64,000 nucleotides of DNA from Adiantum capillus-veneris. Lineage: Eukaryota; Streptophyta; Polypodiopsida; Polypodiales; Pteridaceae. The position numbers were made by a program, and so were the translations under genes. The stretch covers positions 43,122,598 to 43,186,597 of the forward strand of contig CM043962.1 of assembly GCA_014529385.2 (NCBI GenBank), given 5' to 3'. This document shows, in pieces, positions 1-11,120 of the stretch. Below the pieces are notes generated by a model. The model made no database searches, was not told the DNA's origin, and worked only from the letters and a program-made list of their open reading frames with translations. The number at the start of each line of letters is the position of its first letter. Within the stretch, counting starts at the first letter, position 1.

Positions 1-2317
1 TCATCAGATCAGGATAGCGCCAGGAGATGTCTACAAGACAACTTTTCGGACGACTTTTGGGTTATTTGAGTTTTTGGTGATGCCTTTTGGCTTAACCAAT
101 GCTCATGCGACATTTAACCGGATGATGGACAGGATTTTTCGAGAGTACAGGCTATTTGTTGGCACTTTCTTTGACGACATCATTGTTTTCTCCAAGAATG
201 AGGCAGAACACAGAGATCATCTGCTTCAAGTCTTTCAGGCATTACGAGATCACACATTAGTGATTAATGCTAAGAAAAGTGAATTTTTCCTACAAGAGAT
301 ACATTTTTTGGGACACGTTGTGTCAACAGCAGGAGTGCAAATGAACCCGGCCAAGATAGAGACTATCCGTGATTGGCCCGATTTGAGGAATGTCCATGAA
401 GTTAGAAGCTTCTTGGGACTATGTTCGTACTACAGGCGGTTCATACGAAAATTTGCAGAGGTTGCTTCCCCTTTGCATACCTTGACACAGAAAGGAGTAC
501 CTTTTTCGTGGGGACCCACAGAGGTGACTGCCTTTCAGACATTGAAAGAGAAATTCACTACAGGACCAGATTTGACTTTGCTGGACTTGCAGAAGTCATT
601 TCAAGTATTTTGTGATGCTTGTGGTCATAGTCTGGGTACGGTCTTGATGCAAGAAGGCCATGTCATAGCTTACGAAAGCCGTTTGTTCTCTAGGCCGGAG
701 ATGACAGCACAGATCTATGGGAAAGAGCTTTTGGTGGTTATCCATGCTCTTACTCAGTGGCGGCATTACCTACTCGGAGCCGATTTTACTGTCTTTACAG
801 ATCATCAGAGTTGGCGCTACTTCCTGTCACAGAAGCAACTTTCGGAAAAGCAGATGCGGTGGACGAACATCTTGTCATAGTTCCACTTCCAGATTGTCCA
901 TGTGCAGGGACAGAAGAATGTGGTGGCAGATGCTTTGTCTCGGAAACCGTTGGTTCTGGCTATTTCCGCGATACATCATAGGAGCTTCAAGGATATGGTC
1001 GATCAGTGTGCCACAGACACAGATTTTGCAGATATTTTCACACGGATACGGGATGGGGAGACAGTAGCTGGATACTCCCTTCGGGAAGGCTACTTGATGA
1101 AAAAGACTATGTTGCGCGTTACACAGCCGTTGAAGGAAAAGGTTATGACTGATTGCCACTGACCACCTTTTACGGGTCACCGCGGCATTGCTACCACCAT
1201 GAAAGGGGTAGAGAGAGATTTCTTTTGGCGGAGACTGAAGAAGGATGTGAAAGAGTTTGTGCGCAGTTGCTTGGTATGCCAGAAGGTCAAGTTTGACAGG
1301 CATAAGGCACAGGGATTGTTACAGCCTTTACCCATACCCACCCGCCCCTGGGAAAATATTGAAATGGATTTCATTTTTTTTTATCTCCCGAGAATACAGA
1401 ATCATCAAGATGATTTTCCGATTACATGGCATGTCTAAGACGATTGTCTCCGACAGAGACCCCAGATTTATGAGTTTGTTTTGGAAGGCAATTTGGGAGA
1501 ACATTGGCACGCGGTTGTAGTTCTCGTCATCGTTCCACTTGCAGACTGACGGGCAATCTGAGATTGCCAATTCAGTGATTTTAGATTTATTGAAGTCTTG
1601 TATCTCGCATCAGAAGACTCAATGGGAAAAGAACTTACCTTTGGTGGAATTTGCCTACAATAACACGATACACTCTTCGACGGGGAAGACACCATGTGAG
1701 ATTGTTGAAAGTGCTGCGAAGGTTCCATCCTTCCTGAGCATGAAAGATTAGAAATTTGAAGCGGATGAATATTCGCGAGACTTGGATACGGCTTTTGCCA
1801 AGGTTCGCGAGACTTTGCAGAAGTCTCAAGAACGACAGAAAAAGGCAGCGGATCGCCATCGTCGCGACTGGAAACTGAAGGAGGATGATTGGGTGCTCTT
1901 ACTTTTGAGAAGGCACACCTAAGAAAGAAAAAGGGAAAGGAGAGGCTTTTTCCAAAGGTTAGTATGTGATACTACGGACCTTTCCAGATCACAGAAAAGA
2001 TGAATGATATCTCCTTCCGATTGAAACTGCCAGATACTTGGAGGATTCACAATTCATTGCATGTGAGTCTCTTGAAACCTGTTAAGGGTGATGTGCCTGA
2101 TGATGGGGAGCCTGATGAGCAACCCAAAGTGGAAGAAAACGAGGAGATCCTTGTTCCTGAGTAGATTTTGGCACATAATGATACGAAGAAACGTAAAGTC
2201 CGAAGGCGGTTCTTGGGTAAGTTCAAGAACTTTCCTGCATTTGATGCGAAGTGGATGGAGGAGTACCTAGCAGATACTCGTCGGATTGTGAAACTTTACC
2301 TCGATGTTTTGGTTTAG
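1..2317 (+). pseudogene. Broken chromovirus pol (RT-RNase H-integrase-chromodomain)
   Basis: The frame opens inside reverse transcriptase. The MPFGLTNA motif and the catalytic FFDDIIVFS box (about 170-196) are present. RNase H follows at about 590-950 and the integrase zinc-binding region at about 1160-1300. The integrase core is disabled: after the first catalytic Asp (motif MDFI near 1363) about 110 bp present in copy B are missing. In-frame stops lie at 878-880, 1160-1162, 1518-1520, 1749-1751 and 2161-2163. The last part (about 2140-2310) resembles a chromodomain (LVPE, FPAFDAKWMEE). No functional product is expected. Confidence 0.88.
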
Positions 2318-2921
2318 CATAGTCTACTCCAAACGGAACCCAGAATTCAGCTTGGCCGGAGATCTGGTGCAGTGGGATGCACAAGAGGGAGTCACTCCAC
2401 TCCTTTGTCAACAGATGCCTCGATTTTGAAACTAAAGTCACTGATGTCTCTTTGAGCTTCAGGGATACTGAGAGCTGACAGTATTTTGCTGGATGACCTT
2501 ATGAAATAGAATTCCTGATTATGATACTGATTTGTTCTTGACTTCTTGTGAGTGCAGGAACTGATAGACGAAATGACTGCAGCATTTTGGTCTACTTGAT
2601 CTCGAATAGACATGGTTGCAATAGAGGTTAGTCAATCGGACATCGATGAGGTCCCGATTGGACCTAGATGTGATTGCTAGCTACATTGCCGATAAATCAT
2701 GGTATAAGATCCGAATGAATGTTGAATCTCATGTGATGTCCTGTGATGTCTGGTGATGTCCTGTGATGTCGTGTGATGTGACTGTCGATTTTGTACATGT
2801 GCTAGATGTGCGTTCCTAGTACGTAGGTACTAACAGTCAGTGTCTGCTAAGACGGTTTATGGCTTTTGTCGGTTTTGCAGGCGTAATCTCGGTCGATTAC
2901 AATGCTTTCAAGAGGGGGGTA

Positions 2922-3482
2922 TGTCACAAAGTGATGACGTGGCGGACAGCAGAAACCCTAATTTCTGCCAGAAACCCTAAAATTCCTGCAAACCCTAATT
3001 TTTGCCAAAAACCCTAAATTCCGGAAATCGCGGAGGCGGATTATTAAAAATTTTTAAAATTTTTTTTTTAATTTTTGGAAAATGATGAGCGACGCGAATT
3101 TTGTTTTTGCTTTTTTTTTAATAAAAAAAAGAGAAAAGACTCTCTAAGAGAGAGAGAGAACTCATGCTTTCGATTTTAAAAGCTTTTGGGGCTCTGCTTT
3201 TGGGCATCCCTTGTAACCTTTAAATTAGTGGTGAGGGCCTTACTTCTCAGGGTATCTGGACGCAGAGTCTGAGAGTGAAACCCTAACCGCTCTCTTGTTC
3301 TTTGATGATTGATTAATATAAAAAGAAATACCGAAAGGGGCGCCAGTCTTTGGGGCCAATATCTCTAGGCACGGAACTCCGCCGGGCCAGTGCAAATCTA
3401 TTGTGATCTGTGAATTGTTTTGAAGTGGTTATTTGGTGCTGTCGCGGTTGATTCTTGACTTGGAGTGTCCAAGTCTGTTACA
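2922..3482 (+). repeat. 3' LTR of chromovirus A (561 bp)
   Basis: The LTR starts TGTCACAAAGTGATGACG directly after the polypurine tract and ends TGTTACA. Four AAACCCTA units at 2953, 2972, 2990 and 3008 have an 18-19 bp period. TAATATAAAAAG near 3315 is a possible TATA region. The same ends delimit the LTRs at 22236-22806, 28220-28752 and 61170-61732. Confidence 0.92.
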
Positions 3483-3735
3483 GGCCATGTGAAAGGGGTC
3501 AATGGATAGCCCAATGGAGGGGGACCATGTCCCAAAGGACCTAAACCATGGCGTGAAAGCCAGGTAGGTGGCGCAAAGGGGGGGTTGGCAGCAGCGCGAG
3601 CGCGAAGGGGGGGGCAGGCGCAGCGAGGTAGCAGCAGCAAGGGGGGGGCTGGCAGGCGAAAGAGAAAAAGAGGTAGCAGCACGAGCGCGTGTTGTGGAGC
3701 TGGCAGCAGTGCGGGGGGGGGGGGGGGGGGGGTTG
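3483..3735. other. GC-rich low-complexity stretch with poly-G
   Basis: This spacer contains several G7-G8 runs, GCAGCAGCGCGAGCG-like simple sequence and a G20 run at 3713-3732. Open frames across it are compositional and I see no gene. Confidence 0.6.
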
Positions 3736-3870
3736 AGAGAGAGAGAGAGAGAGAGAATGAAATGTTATACTAACGTCTTCAAAAGGCCAAAATGACCTAT
3801 GAGACCAATCTGTTACAAAACGGTGAATCTAATACCGTGTCGGGGTACAAAAGAATTAACTAGATACTAC
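3736..3870 (-). mobile_element. 5'-truncated LINE 3' end with GA tail
   Basis: On the minus strand this reads TCATAGGTCATTTTGGCC, then TTTTGAAGACGTTAGTATAAC, TTTCATT and CT repeats. This is the common 3' end of the LINE family in this window. Only about 110 bp of the element is present. It abuts the AT/AG microsatellite at the 3' end of the next LINE copy, so two LINE 3' ends lie in tandem. Confidence 0.8.

Positions 3871-3873
<3 letters not shown>

Positions 3874-3937
<64 letters not shown>
3874..3937. repeat. (AT)n(AG)n compound microsatellite
   Basis: About 18 AT units are followed by about 13 AG units. The AG part forms the tail of the minus-strand LINE that starts at 3938. Confidence 0.95.
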
Positions 3938-3941
<4 letters not shown>

Positions 3942-4208
3942 TGAAATGAAATAAAATGTTATATCAAACGTCTTCAAAAGGCCAAAATGACTTATGAGAC
4001 CAAACTAATACAATCTTGGTGGATCTAATACAATGTCTGGGTACAAAAATAAAATGAAGTAAAGTGTGAAACTAAAATCTTAACTGCTAAATGTGAACTA
4101 AGCAGCTAGCTTGAACTGCGTAGGATATGAGTGTTGCTCTCCTCAATGAAAATGCCGGTCCACTAAAGACCACCCCAAGGTAGGTGTAAGCATTTGTATG
4201 CTCCATTG

Positions 4209-6482
4209 TCATGTGAATGTGGCTGCTAATCTCCTAGTCCACTGTGGGGTGGTGTTAGCCACCATAACCTTGGTTTTAACAAGGTTAACACAAAAACCAC
4301 TGTCATGAGCAAACCTATGCAAAGCATCCAAGTGACGTTGCATCCCCTCCGGAGAGTCAAAGATCAACACAATATCATCAGCATATAATAATAATGGAAT
4401 CCATATACCAGCCAACTGTGCACCTCTATCACCCTCTCTCTCAATATAGTCAGAAACCTCAGCCACATACATACCAAATAGAGTAGGAGAGAGCAGGCAC
4501 CCCTGCTTCACCCCGATAGTGGAGTGAACTAATGTAGATAACCCCTCTAGAGTGCGTACATGCCCCACTACTGACCTGTATAATGCCATAATCCCCCAAA
4601 TCAACTCTGTGGGTATTCCCATCTCCTGTAGTCTGCGCATCAATCTAGCTCTGGGCAGTGTGTCAAATGCTTTGCGGAACAAAGCTACAATAGATCCGTC
4701 TCCCATGTGATCTGCCCTCCTCAATAATGGCTCTGAGTGTCATAATGTGGTCAAGAGTAGAAAACCTCTCCTGGGCCCTGCCTGCCCGGCTGTGCGTTTA
4801 CCCTCTTTGCCCATCTACTCAGCTACTGCTCAAGAATGGATGCATACAACCATGCCGATGTGGGTCCAATCATGATAGTGCGATAATTCCCAAGCTCCAT
4901 AGGGTCTCCTGTCTAGAAGATCGATACAATAGTAGATAAACTCCAAGTATCAAGCAAACCCTCACACATGGCACGGTTGAACATCACTGCTAGAAGCTCT
5001 GCGAGCAGGTCCCTGGCATGTATAAAATGCTCAGCCACGAGGCCATCATGATCATATGTTCTGCCAATCCTCATCCTATCAATGGCCTTCTTCACCATCT
5101 CAGCGGTGAAAAAAGAACATGTGTGTGGGCATGGCTCGGAGGGTTGGGAAGAGGCGGCTGTCCAAGAACTGTGTACAGAGATGACGCATACAGGCTCCAG
5201 GCCTCTATAGAAGTAATGGCAAAGGGGGGGGGGGGGGGGGGGGGGGGTGTGCTCATGAAAGAGTCTCCATGCCTCACCCGAGTCCTGACTCAAGAATAGT
5301 TGATATAGATCCTGCTCTAGTCGAGCCAAAAATGCCTTCTTCTTCCGCCGCACTAGGCGTCGGAAGGCAATCTGTTACTGTCTATGAGTGATGGCCCCCA
5401 AAAGCACCTCCCTCTGAAGCCTCACTCTCGTCTCGCGGCACTCCTCATCATACCAACCGTTTTGGGGCATGCTCCCAGAACGTCGTCTCTGCTCAGGCTG
5501 GGTGTGTGGGTATGCATCATGCAATGTTTGTGTCAATATACTAGTAAGCTTCTCCAGAGGTCGTCTTGGCTCCTCAGTGCACAGGCATCTGTAGATCCCA
5601 TCTCTGTAGACAGAGTCTGTCTCCCGTGTAAAGGTGTAGCGAGTAGGGGCTGCTATCCGTGGTACGTGTGCTACACTAAACTGGAAAGAGATGGTCATCG
5701 ACACAAGGGCATGATCTACTGCCACACCAACACGTCTAGGTCCAACTGTGAGGTCCTAGATACTACGGATAAAGCTCGGGTGTGCCATGACATAATCCAT
5801 TGTGCTCGCTCCATGTCTGTGTGGAAAGCATGTAAAACCTCTCGTAGCAGGAAATCTTTGTAGGCCATTCAAAATGGTCAATCCATGTGCAGTCCCCATG
5901 TCTATCAAGTGTCGTCCATACTCAATATGCTCCACATCTTGTGATATTCTAGATAGGCCCATCTCTTCAACATCTAGCTCCCTCAGCATCTCCTATGAAG
6001 TATCATAAAATATTGTCTGGTGATGGGCAATCCTAGCATTGAAATTCCCCAAGATGATAATGTCACCATCCCTAGAGAACTCCCATATGTCATCATCCAA
6101 AATAGAAAAGAGGGATTGTCCTCCAGGTGGTGCATACACTGACGTACTCGGAGGAAAGTAGCAAATAGAAATGTAGAGGTATCTGCCTGCCTCAGTCTCA
6201 CTCATATGTACCTAGCGTGCTCATCCCTGCGGGCTATATGTATCAATGGTTGCAACTTCTCCCTGAAGAAGACTGCCACTCCCCCTGAGCCTCGGCCTCT
6301 GCGCTCTGATCGAGTTTCCTATCTGCAAGTTGTCTCCCATTTGTATCCGCTGACACGTGGCATAGACTACCCAGGGGCTTGGTGTGTCTCAGAATAGAAG
6401 ATGATGTCCCTCCGAGTGAAATTATCCTAAAAAGCACCCACATCAAGACGTAGAGATCCATTACAATTCCCAGTAGCAACTT
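4209..6482 (-). pseudogene. LINE ORF2: endonuclease and reverse transcriptase, broken
   Basis: The N-terminal APE endonuclease lies at about 5700-6482 in several frames; GNFNAR near 6035 is the degraded GDFNAR motif. The RT palm includes TIGVKQGCLLSPTLFGMY and the catalytic YADDIVLI box near 4365-4390. The usual start ATG (MASWNCNG in LINE K) is replaced by GTT near 6480. Breaks separate the segments 4209-4724, 4913-5353, 5375-5725, 5756-5989, 5993-6205 and 6243-6479. The N-terminal RT part contains a G24 tract at 5224-5247. Non-functional. Confidence 0.85.
5224..5247 (+). repeat. Poly-G tract (24 bp) inside LINE ORF2
   Basis: A pure G run on the plus strand encodes poly-proline on the LINE strand. 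The corresponding site in LINE K (50524-50533) has only ten G, so the tract expanded after insertion or is an assembly artefact. Confidence 0.9.
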
Positions 6483-6495
6483 TGAGTGTGGTCCC

Positions 6496-7665
6496 TGTCA
6501 CGTGTGCACTTCACTTGCGCTACGTGGACATGCTTCTGCCATAGTCTAGCATAGTCATAGCCTAGCTTAGGACTGAGCCTGGCACTTTGTGAGCCTCTAG
6601 CAGGACGTGCATGTCCACGCCGGTCATAGTTGCATACCCTCTCTTGCACAAGAACAGTCATTTCATCATGCAGGAATTTTACCGCATGAACCACCTCTTG
6701 TAGTCATTTTATTAAAAGTGACTTTTGGAATTCTTTTTGTAAGTTTGTTGGAAAAGTAGGTAGGGAAAATTTCTAAAGATTCATAAAAGAAACCCATTGG
6801 ACACTCAATAGAAAGCAGCGACACAAGGAGGCAGGCACCCAGCAGGCAGGCAGGCAGCACCTCAGCAGGAGCCCTAGCGTTTTCTCAAGAAGAAGAAGAC
6901 CCCATATCAGCCTAGCGTTTTCAGTTTTCAGCAGACAGTCCAGCATTTTCAGTTTTCAGCTTAGCCTCGCGAGAACCCGCTCCCACCAGGTTGCACATCC
7001 TCGCCAGATTCCCCATCTAGTACCAGATCAGCCTAGCGTTTTCAGATTTCAGCCAGATCAGCCAGCGTTTTTCTATTTCAGTCCTAGCCCGGCGAAGCGG
7101 CTATAGATCAAGGCCGCAGTAGCAGATCCCCCGCAGAACACCTAGCGTTATCAGTTTTCAGCCTTGACGCCGTTATCATCGACACCATCGTCGTCGTCGT
7201 CGACATCGTCATCGTCATCGCAGTCCCTATCTTGATGACGAGACCTTTGTCATCGTCATCGCAGATCCCTATCTTGACGACGACACCTTCGTCATTGTCA
7301 TCAGAGATCTCGGACTTGACGACGACATCATCGTCGTCATCGTCATCGTCATAGTTCCATCGTCGTCGTCAACATAGTCGTCATCAAGTACCACAACATC
7401 AGTACCGCTTAGCATCAACATCTCAACATTTAGTCATTGTAGTAGCATTGTGCAAGAATCAAGAAAGTACTTGCTCTAGCAACAAAGCAAAGGGGCCCTT
7501 GAGGGTTTGGACCCGACATCCCTGTGTCGTCTCTTTTCTCTCTCTTGTCTCTCTCTTTCTTTCAGTTTCAGTTCAGTTCTTTCAAGTGAAGCAAAGTGTC
7601 CCTTGTGTTTGTGTGTGGAGTACTAGATCCGAGAAAATCCTTATTCTCTTCCGCTGCACCTGACA
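6496..7665 (+). repeat. 5' LTR of the non-autonomous element (1170 bp)
   Basis: It begins TGTCACGTG and ends GCACCTGACA. It contains repeated AGCGTTTTCAG motifs between about 6880 and 7160, a CGTCAT/GTCGTC-rich stretch (7180-7390) and a TATA-like CATAAAAGAAACCC near 6784. Length and order match the 3' LTR. Confidence 0.9.
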
Positions 7666-7666
7666 T

Positions 7667-7679
7667 TGGTATTAGAGCT
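7667..7679 (+). other. Primer-binding site
   Basis: TGGTATTAGAGCT begins two bases after the 5' LTR. It differs by one base in the first twelve from the TGGTATCAGAGC site of the chromoviruses, which is the usual plant initiator Met tRNA complement. Confidence 0.85.
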
Positions 7680-7827
7680 CTATGCGTGCTTCAGCTTCGC
7701 AAACTCAAGGGAAGAACCACCAAAGAACCCCAAGTACCCAAGAACTATCAAGAACCCAAGTTGAACCAAAGAACCCAAAGAACCTCTCCCAGTTTTTTTT
7801 TCCCTGAAGAATCTTTGAGTCTCAACC

Positions 7828-7995
7828 ATGGACTTACTAGATCCCATCTTCATTGACATAACTTTGAAGGAAGATCGACATCGGATACACGAGAACCCAG
7901 ATCTTGAGTACCAAGATCTCCTAGCCTTATATGCGGATATGGAAGGAGTTGGAGACAGGATCCCTAACCTCTTTTGCATTCGCATTCGCAGGTAG
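7828..7995 (+). CDS. Small ORF in the non-autonomous LTR element
   Basis: An ATG-initiated 55-codon frame starts MDLLDPIFIDITLKEDRH and ends at TAG 7993-7995. It is the first ATG after the primer-binding site, the position where gag would begin. It has no zinc knuckle or other recognisable motif. It may be a gag remnant or a chance frame; translation is unproven. Confidence 0.35.
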   Translation: MDLLDPIFIDITLKEDRHRIHENPDLEYQDLLALYADMEGVGDRIPNLFCIRIRR

Positions 7996-8365
7996 CACGC
8001 ATCCATTTTCCTCGTCATTGAACCTTTGGAAAGGACTCCGGAACCACACTTCAGTCCATCAGCACCGGTAATGTTTTCACCAACAGTCAGTGTTCGGGGA
8101 ACAGCTCTTGCTACAGCAGGCACAGTCAACATTATCTAGTATAGAGCCCAAGCTGATATTTGGCAATCGTAGTAAGGTTAGATAGTGACCCTTACAGGTG
8201 TTTGCATCGCCAGCAGTACCCACAACACCCGGAATACCATCAATCCCAGGTTTCGGAGGAATCTGCATTGATTTGTGCATCCGCGACATCAGAAGCATTC
8301 ATCAGTCAGCATCAGAAGTATAGATAGAAGTTCGGCAGTTGTGCCTCACTTTTAACAGGAGGGGA

Positions 8366-9517
8366 TGTCAAGTGCGGACGTCTAGCATCAATCATAGCCT
8401 AGCTTAGGACCGAGCCTGGCACTTTGCGAGCCTCTAGCAGGACGTGCATGTCCAGGCAGTTGCATACCCTCTCTTGCACAAGAACAATCATTTCATCATG
8501 CAAGCATTTTACCGCGTGAACCACCTCTTATAAGTCGTTTTATTAAAAGTGACTTTTGGAATTCTTTTTGTAAGTTTGTTGGCAAAGTAGGTAGGGAAAA
8601 TTGCTAAAGATCTATAAAAGAAACCCATTGGGCACTCAGTAGAAGCAGAAGAAGCAGGACACAAGGAGGCAGGCAGCACCTCAACAGGAGCCCTAGTGTT
8701 TTCTCAAGAAGAAGAAGACCCAGATCAGCCTGGCGTTTTCAGTTTTTAGCCTTAGCCTCGCGATAACCCGCTCCCACCAGGTTGCAGATCCTCGCCATAT
8801 TCCCCATCTAGTACCAGATCAGCCTAGCGTTTTCAGAATTCAGCAGATCAGCCAGCGTTTTCAGATTTCAGCCAGACCAGCCAGCGTTTTTGCATTTCAG
8901 TCCTAGCCCGACGAAGCGGTTGCAGATCCAGGCCGTAGTATTGCCGCAGTAGCTGGTAGACAGAGGGGGGCATCTTTCTCTCCCAGATCCCCCGCAGAAC
9001 ACCTAGCGTTTTCAGTTTTCAGACTTGACGCTGTCGTCATCAACACCATCGTCGTTGTCGACATCGTCGTCATCATCACAGTCCCTATCTTGACGACGAC
9101 ACCTTTGACATCGTCATCCCAGATCCCTATCTTGACAACGACACCTTCATCATTGTCATAGCAGATCCCAGGCTTGACGACGACATCATCGTCCTCATTG
9201 TCATAGTCTCCATCGTCGTTGTCGACATAGTCGTCATCAAGTACCACAACATCAATACCCCTTAGCATCAACATCTCAACATTTAGTCATTGTAGTAGCA
9301 TTGTGCAAGAATAAAGAAAGTACTTGCTCTGGCAACAGAGCAAGGGGGCCCTTGAGGGTTGGGACCCGACATCCTTGCATCGTCTCTTTTCTCTCTCGTG
9401 TCTCTCTCTTTCTTTCAGTTTCAGTTCAGTTCTTTCAAGTGAAGCAAAGTGTCCCTTGTATTTGTGTGTGGAGTACTAGATCCGAGCAAATCCTTATTCT
9501 CTTTCGCTGACCTGACA
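8366..9517 (+). repeat. 3' LTR of the non-autonomous element (1152 bp)
   Basis: It begins TGTCAAGTG and ends GACCTGACA, followed by GTCCC. It differs from the 5' LTR by small indels and substitutions, including a short insert near 8940-8990 (GCCGCAGTAGCTGGTAG), so the insertion is not very recent. Confidence 0.9.
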
Positions 9518-9537
9518 GTCCCATAGGTCTTGTGCCA

Positions 9538-10436
9538 TCATGCAGAGCGCCTCTCCATAATAACCATTCGTCCATCTCTATAGAAGGCCAATTTCCCTTT
9601 CTCTCGGGTTGTCCTTCTCTCAGGCATAACTTCTTGCATATGAGCAAGCAGTGAGAGTGTGAGGTCGTCCCCAAGGAATATCCCTATCTTCTTTAGTGTA
9701 GGACACTTCTTCAAGAAATCCTTCTTTGCTTCCATGGAGGGAAAGCGAAGGATCAACGCTCTCTCCTTGGTAGTCTCCCCATTTCCTTCTCTCTTCTTCC
9801 CCCTCTCCATGTCTTTGTGTGAGTGGCCTCACTACCCATCATGATTAGAAGTTCTTTGACTTCCCCCCCCCCACATCATCACGGTCTCTTATATTGGTCA
9901 CTCGTACATGTGAAGCTCTAGCCTTCCTCCTTTGCTCTTCCTCTAGGGTCATGTTAATGATTGTGGGAGTGGGGATGGTTGTTGGTCCTTTCCCTTTGGC
10001 TTTTTTGGCGACTTCTATCCATTTCTCGGCCTCATCTACCTTCTTCCGTGTTTTCGTGATTACATCTACCCACGATGACGTCTTCGCCTCATGTTATCTT
10101 CTTCTTTGATCTTGCGCACTTGTTCTTTGATGACTTTGAGTTCCTCTATCATCAAGGGCTGGATTTCTCCTTCTTCAAGTCCACTCCCCACTCTAGTTTT
10201 CGCAAGCTCTCACTTGAGGACTGGGACTTCTTCCTGAAGCACTTGGACTTCAGCTTGAAAGTCTTCTTTCTCCTTTTTCCATTGCTTGCCCTCGTTGAAG
10301 ACCATTTGAGTGAGGTTGGCCTCTTTCTTCCATCTCCTATTTCCACTTGTGTTATTCTCTTGTTCGTGACCATGAATGTTGCCTTCGTTATCGTTGAGGG
10401 AGACTTGCTCATGGGTGAGTTGCTCTTGGTCTCCAT
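9538..10436 (-). pseudogene. LINE ORF1, broken
   Basis: It reads from the ATG at 10436 (METKSNSPMSK) through a lysine- and glutamate-rich, probably coiled-coil region and a C-terminal part (GIFLGDDLTLSLLAHMQEVM) shared with LINE K ORF1 at 51811-52521. Frameshifts and in-frame stops separate the pieces. In such LINEs ORF1 encodes the RNA-binding particle protein; the role is assigned by position and similarity between the two copies. Confidence 0.75.
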
Positions 10437-10439
10437 TGC

Positions 10440-10440
<1 letters not shown>

Positions 10441-10490
<50 letters not shown>
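10441..10490. repeat. (AG)25 microsatellite between two LINE copies
   Basis: A pure AG tract joins the 5' end of the LINE at 3938-10436 to the 3' end of the next minus-strand LINE. Confidence 0.97.
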
Positions 10491-10494
<4 letters not shown>

Positions 10495-11120
10495 ATGAAA
10501 TGTAATATTAACATCTTCAAAAGGCCAAAATGACCTATGAGACCAAAAGGTTACATGTGGTGAATCTAATACCAAGTCTAGGTACAAAAAGTACAAAGAA
10601 CTGAAAAGAAAATAGTGGGTAGAGGTGGGGTGAAAGCTGATACAAAGGGAATACATGGGTGAGATGATACAATGGAGGTCTCTGACAGTCGAGGCATCAT
10701 ATACATATACATCAATATCCAAAAGGCTATAGAGATTCAATGTCCTCCAAGGTAGGCACTCTGTCGGGACGGCTCCTATGTCGCGCCAGTATGGTATGGA
10801 TCCTCTGTCGCAATCTGCATCGATGTCGAGAGGGCCCCCTCATCCGTGGGCGACGGGACCGCCCCAAAACTCTATCGCCCGATCAAGCAGTATGCCTCTG
10901 GTGTTGTTATGTTGTTGGGGCTGCTTGGACTCCTTTGTCTGTGAGTGAAAGAAATTTGTAATCTTCCGCTGTTGCTGGATCTCTCTCATTGTGCCCCTCT
11001 TCAAGAGGTCCTCTCTGTGTTTGCGAATCTGCAGTAAGTATAATCCAAGGCAACTTTGATCCTAGTATCTCATGACTCTAGAAAGTGGCCCAAAACCCTC
11101 TCCGAATAGACAGTGAAAGC

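Larger units (their letters stand above)
1..3482 (+). mobile_element. Ty3/Gypsy chromovirus copy A, 3' part
   Basis: This is the 3' portion of an LTR retrotransposon cut by the window edge. It runs from within reverse transcriptase through RNase H, integrase and a chromodomain-like end, then about 600 bp of 3' UTR, a polypurine tract at 2910-2919 and a 3' LTR. It is almost identical to 25294-28752 (copy C), including several stop codons and an integrase deletion. The missing 5' half lies left of the window, so its target duplication cannot be checked. If the host gene continues leftwards, the element sits in the intron after exon 15. Confidence 0.93.
6496..9517 (+). mobile_element. Complete non-autonomous LTR retrotransposon
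   Basis: The 5' LTR (6496-7665) and 3' LTR (8366-9517) flank an internal region of only about 700 bp. A primer-binding site follows the 5' LTR and a polypurine tract (AGGAGGGGA, 8357-8365) precedes the 3' LTR. The 5-bp target duplication GTCCC is perfect (6491-6495 and 9518-9522). No protease, RT or integrase is encoded, so it must depend on enzymes supplied in trans. The two solo LTRs at 38036-39254 and 54833-56023 belong to the same broad family. Confidence 0.92.
3938..10436 (-). mobile_element. Near-full-length LINE (non-LTR) interrupted by an LTR element
   Basis: This minus-strand APE-type LINE has a 3' UTR at 3938-4208, ORF2 (endonuclease and reverse transcriptase) at 4209-6482, and ORF1 at 9538-10436. 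A 3.0 kb LTR element (6496-9517) splits the copy between ORF1 and ORF2. The target GTCCC is duplicated on both sides, and removing the insert restores GTGTGGTCCCATA as seen in the related LINE at 51788-51800. ORF2 is shorter than in LINE K because the C-terminal zinc-finger part is missing. Both ORFs contain frameshifts. Confidence 0.9.

Noticed and set aside
2953-3016. CRISPR-like evenly spaced repeats
   Set aside because: Units are only 8-10 bp in a plant LTR with no cas genes; a telobox array is the better reading.
3398-3795. GC-rich overlapping open frames on both strands
   Set aside because: Low-complexity G/A-rich sequence and an LTR end; no conserved protein features.
7180-7390. Asp/Arg-rich coding repeat from GTC/CAT triplets
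   Set aside because: It lies inside an LTR and differs in frame between the two LTR copies.
10752-10961. Plus-strand ORF starting MSSKVGTLSG
   Set aside because: Shadow of the minus-strand LINE ORF2 C-terminus.
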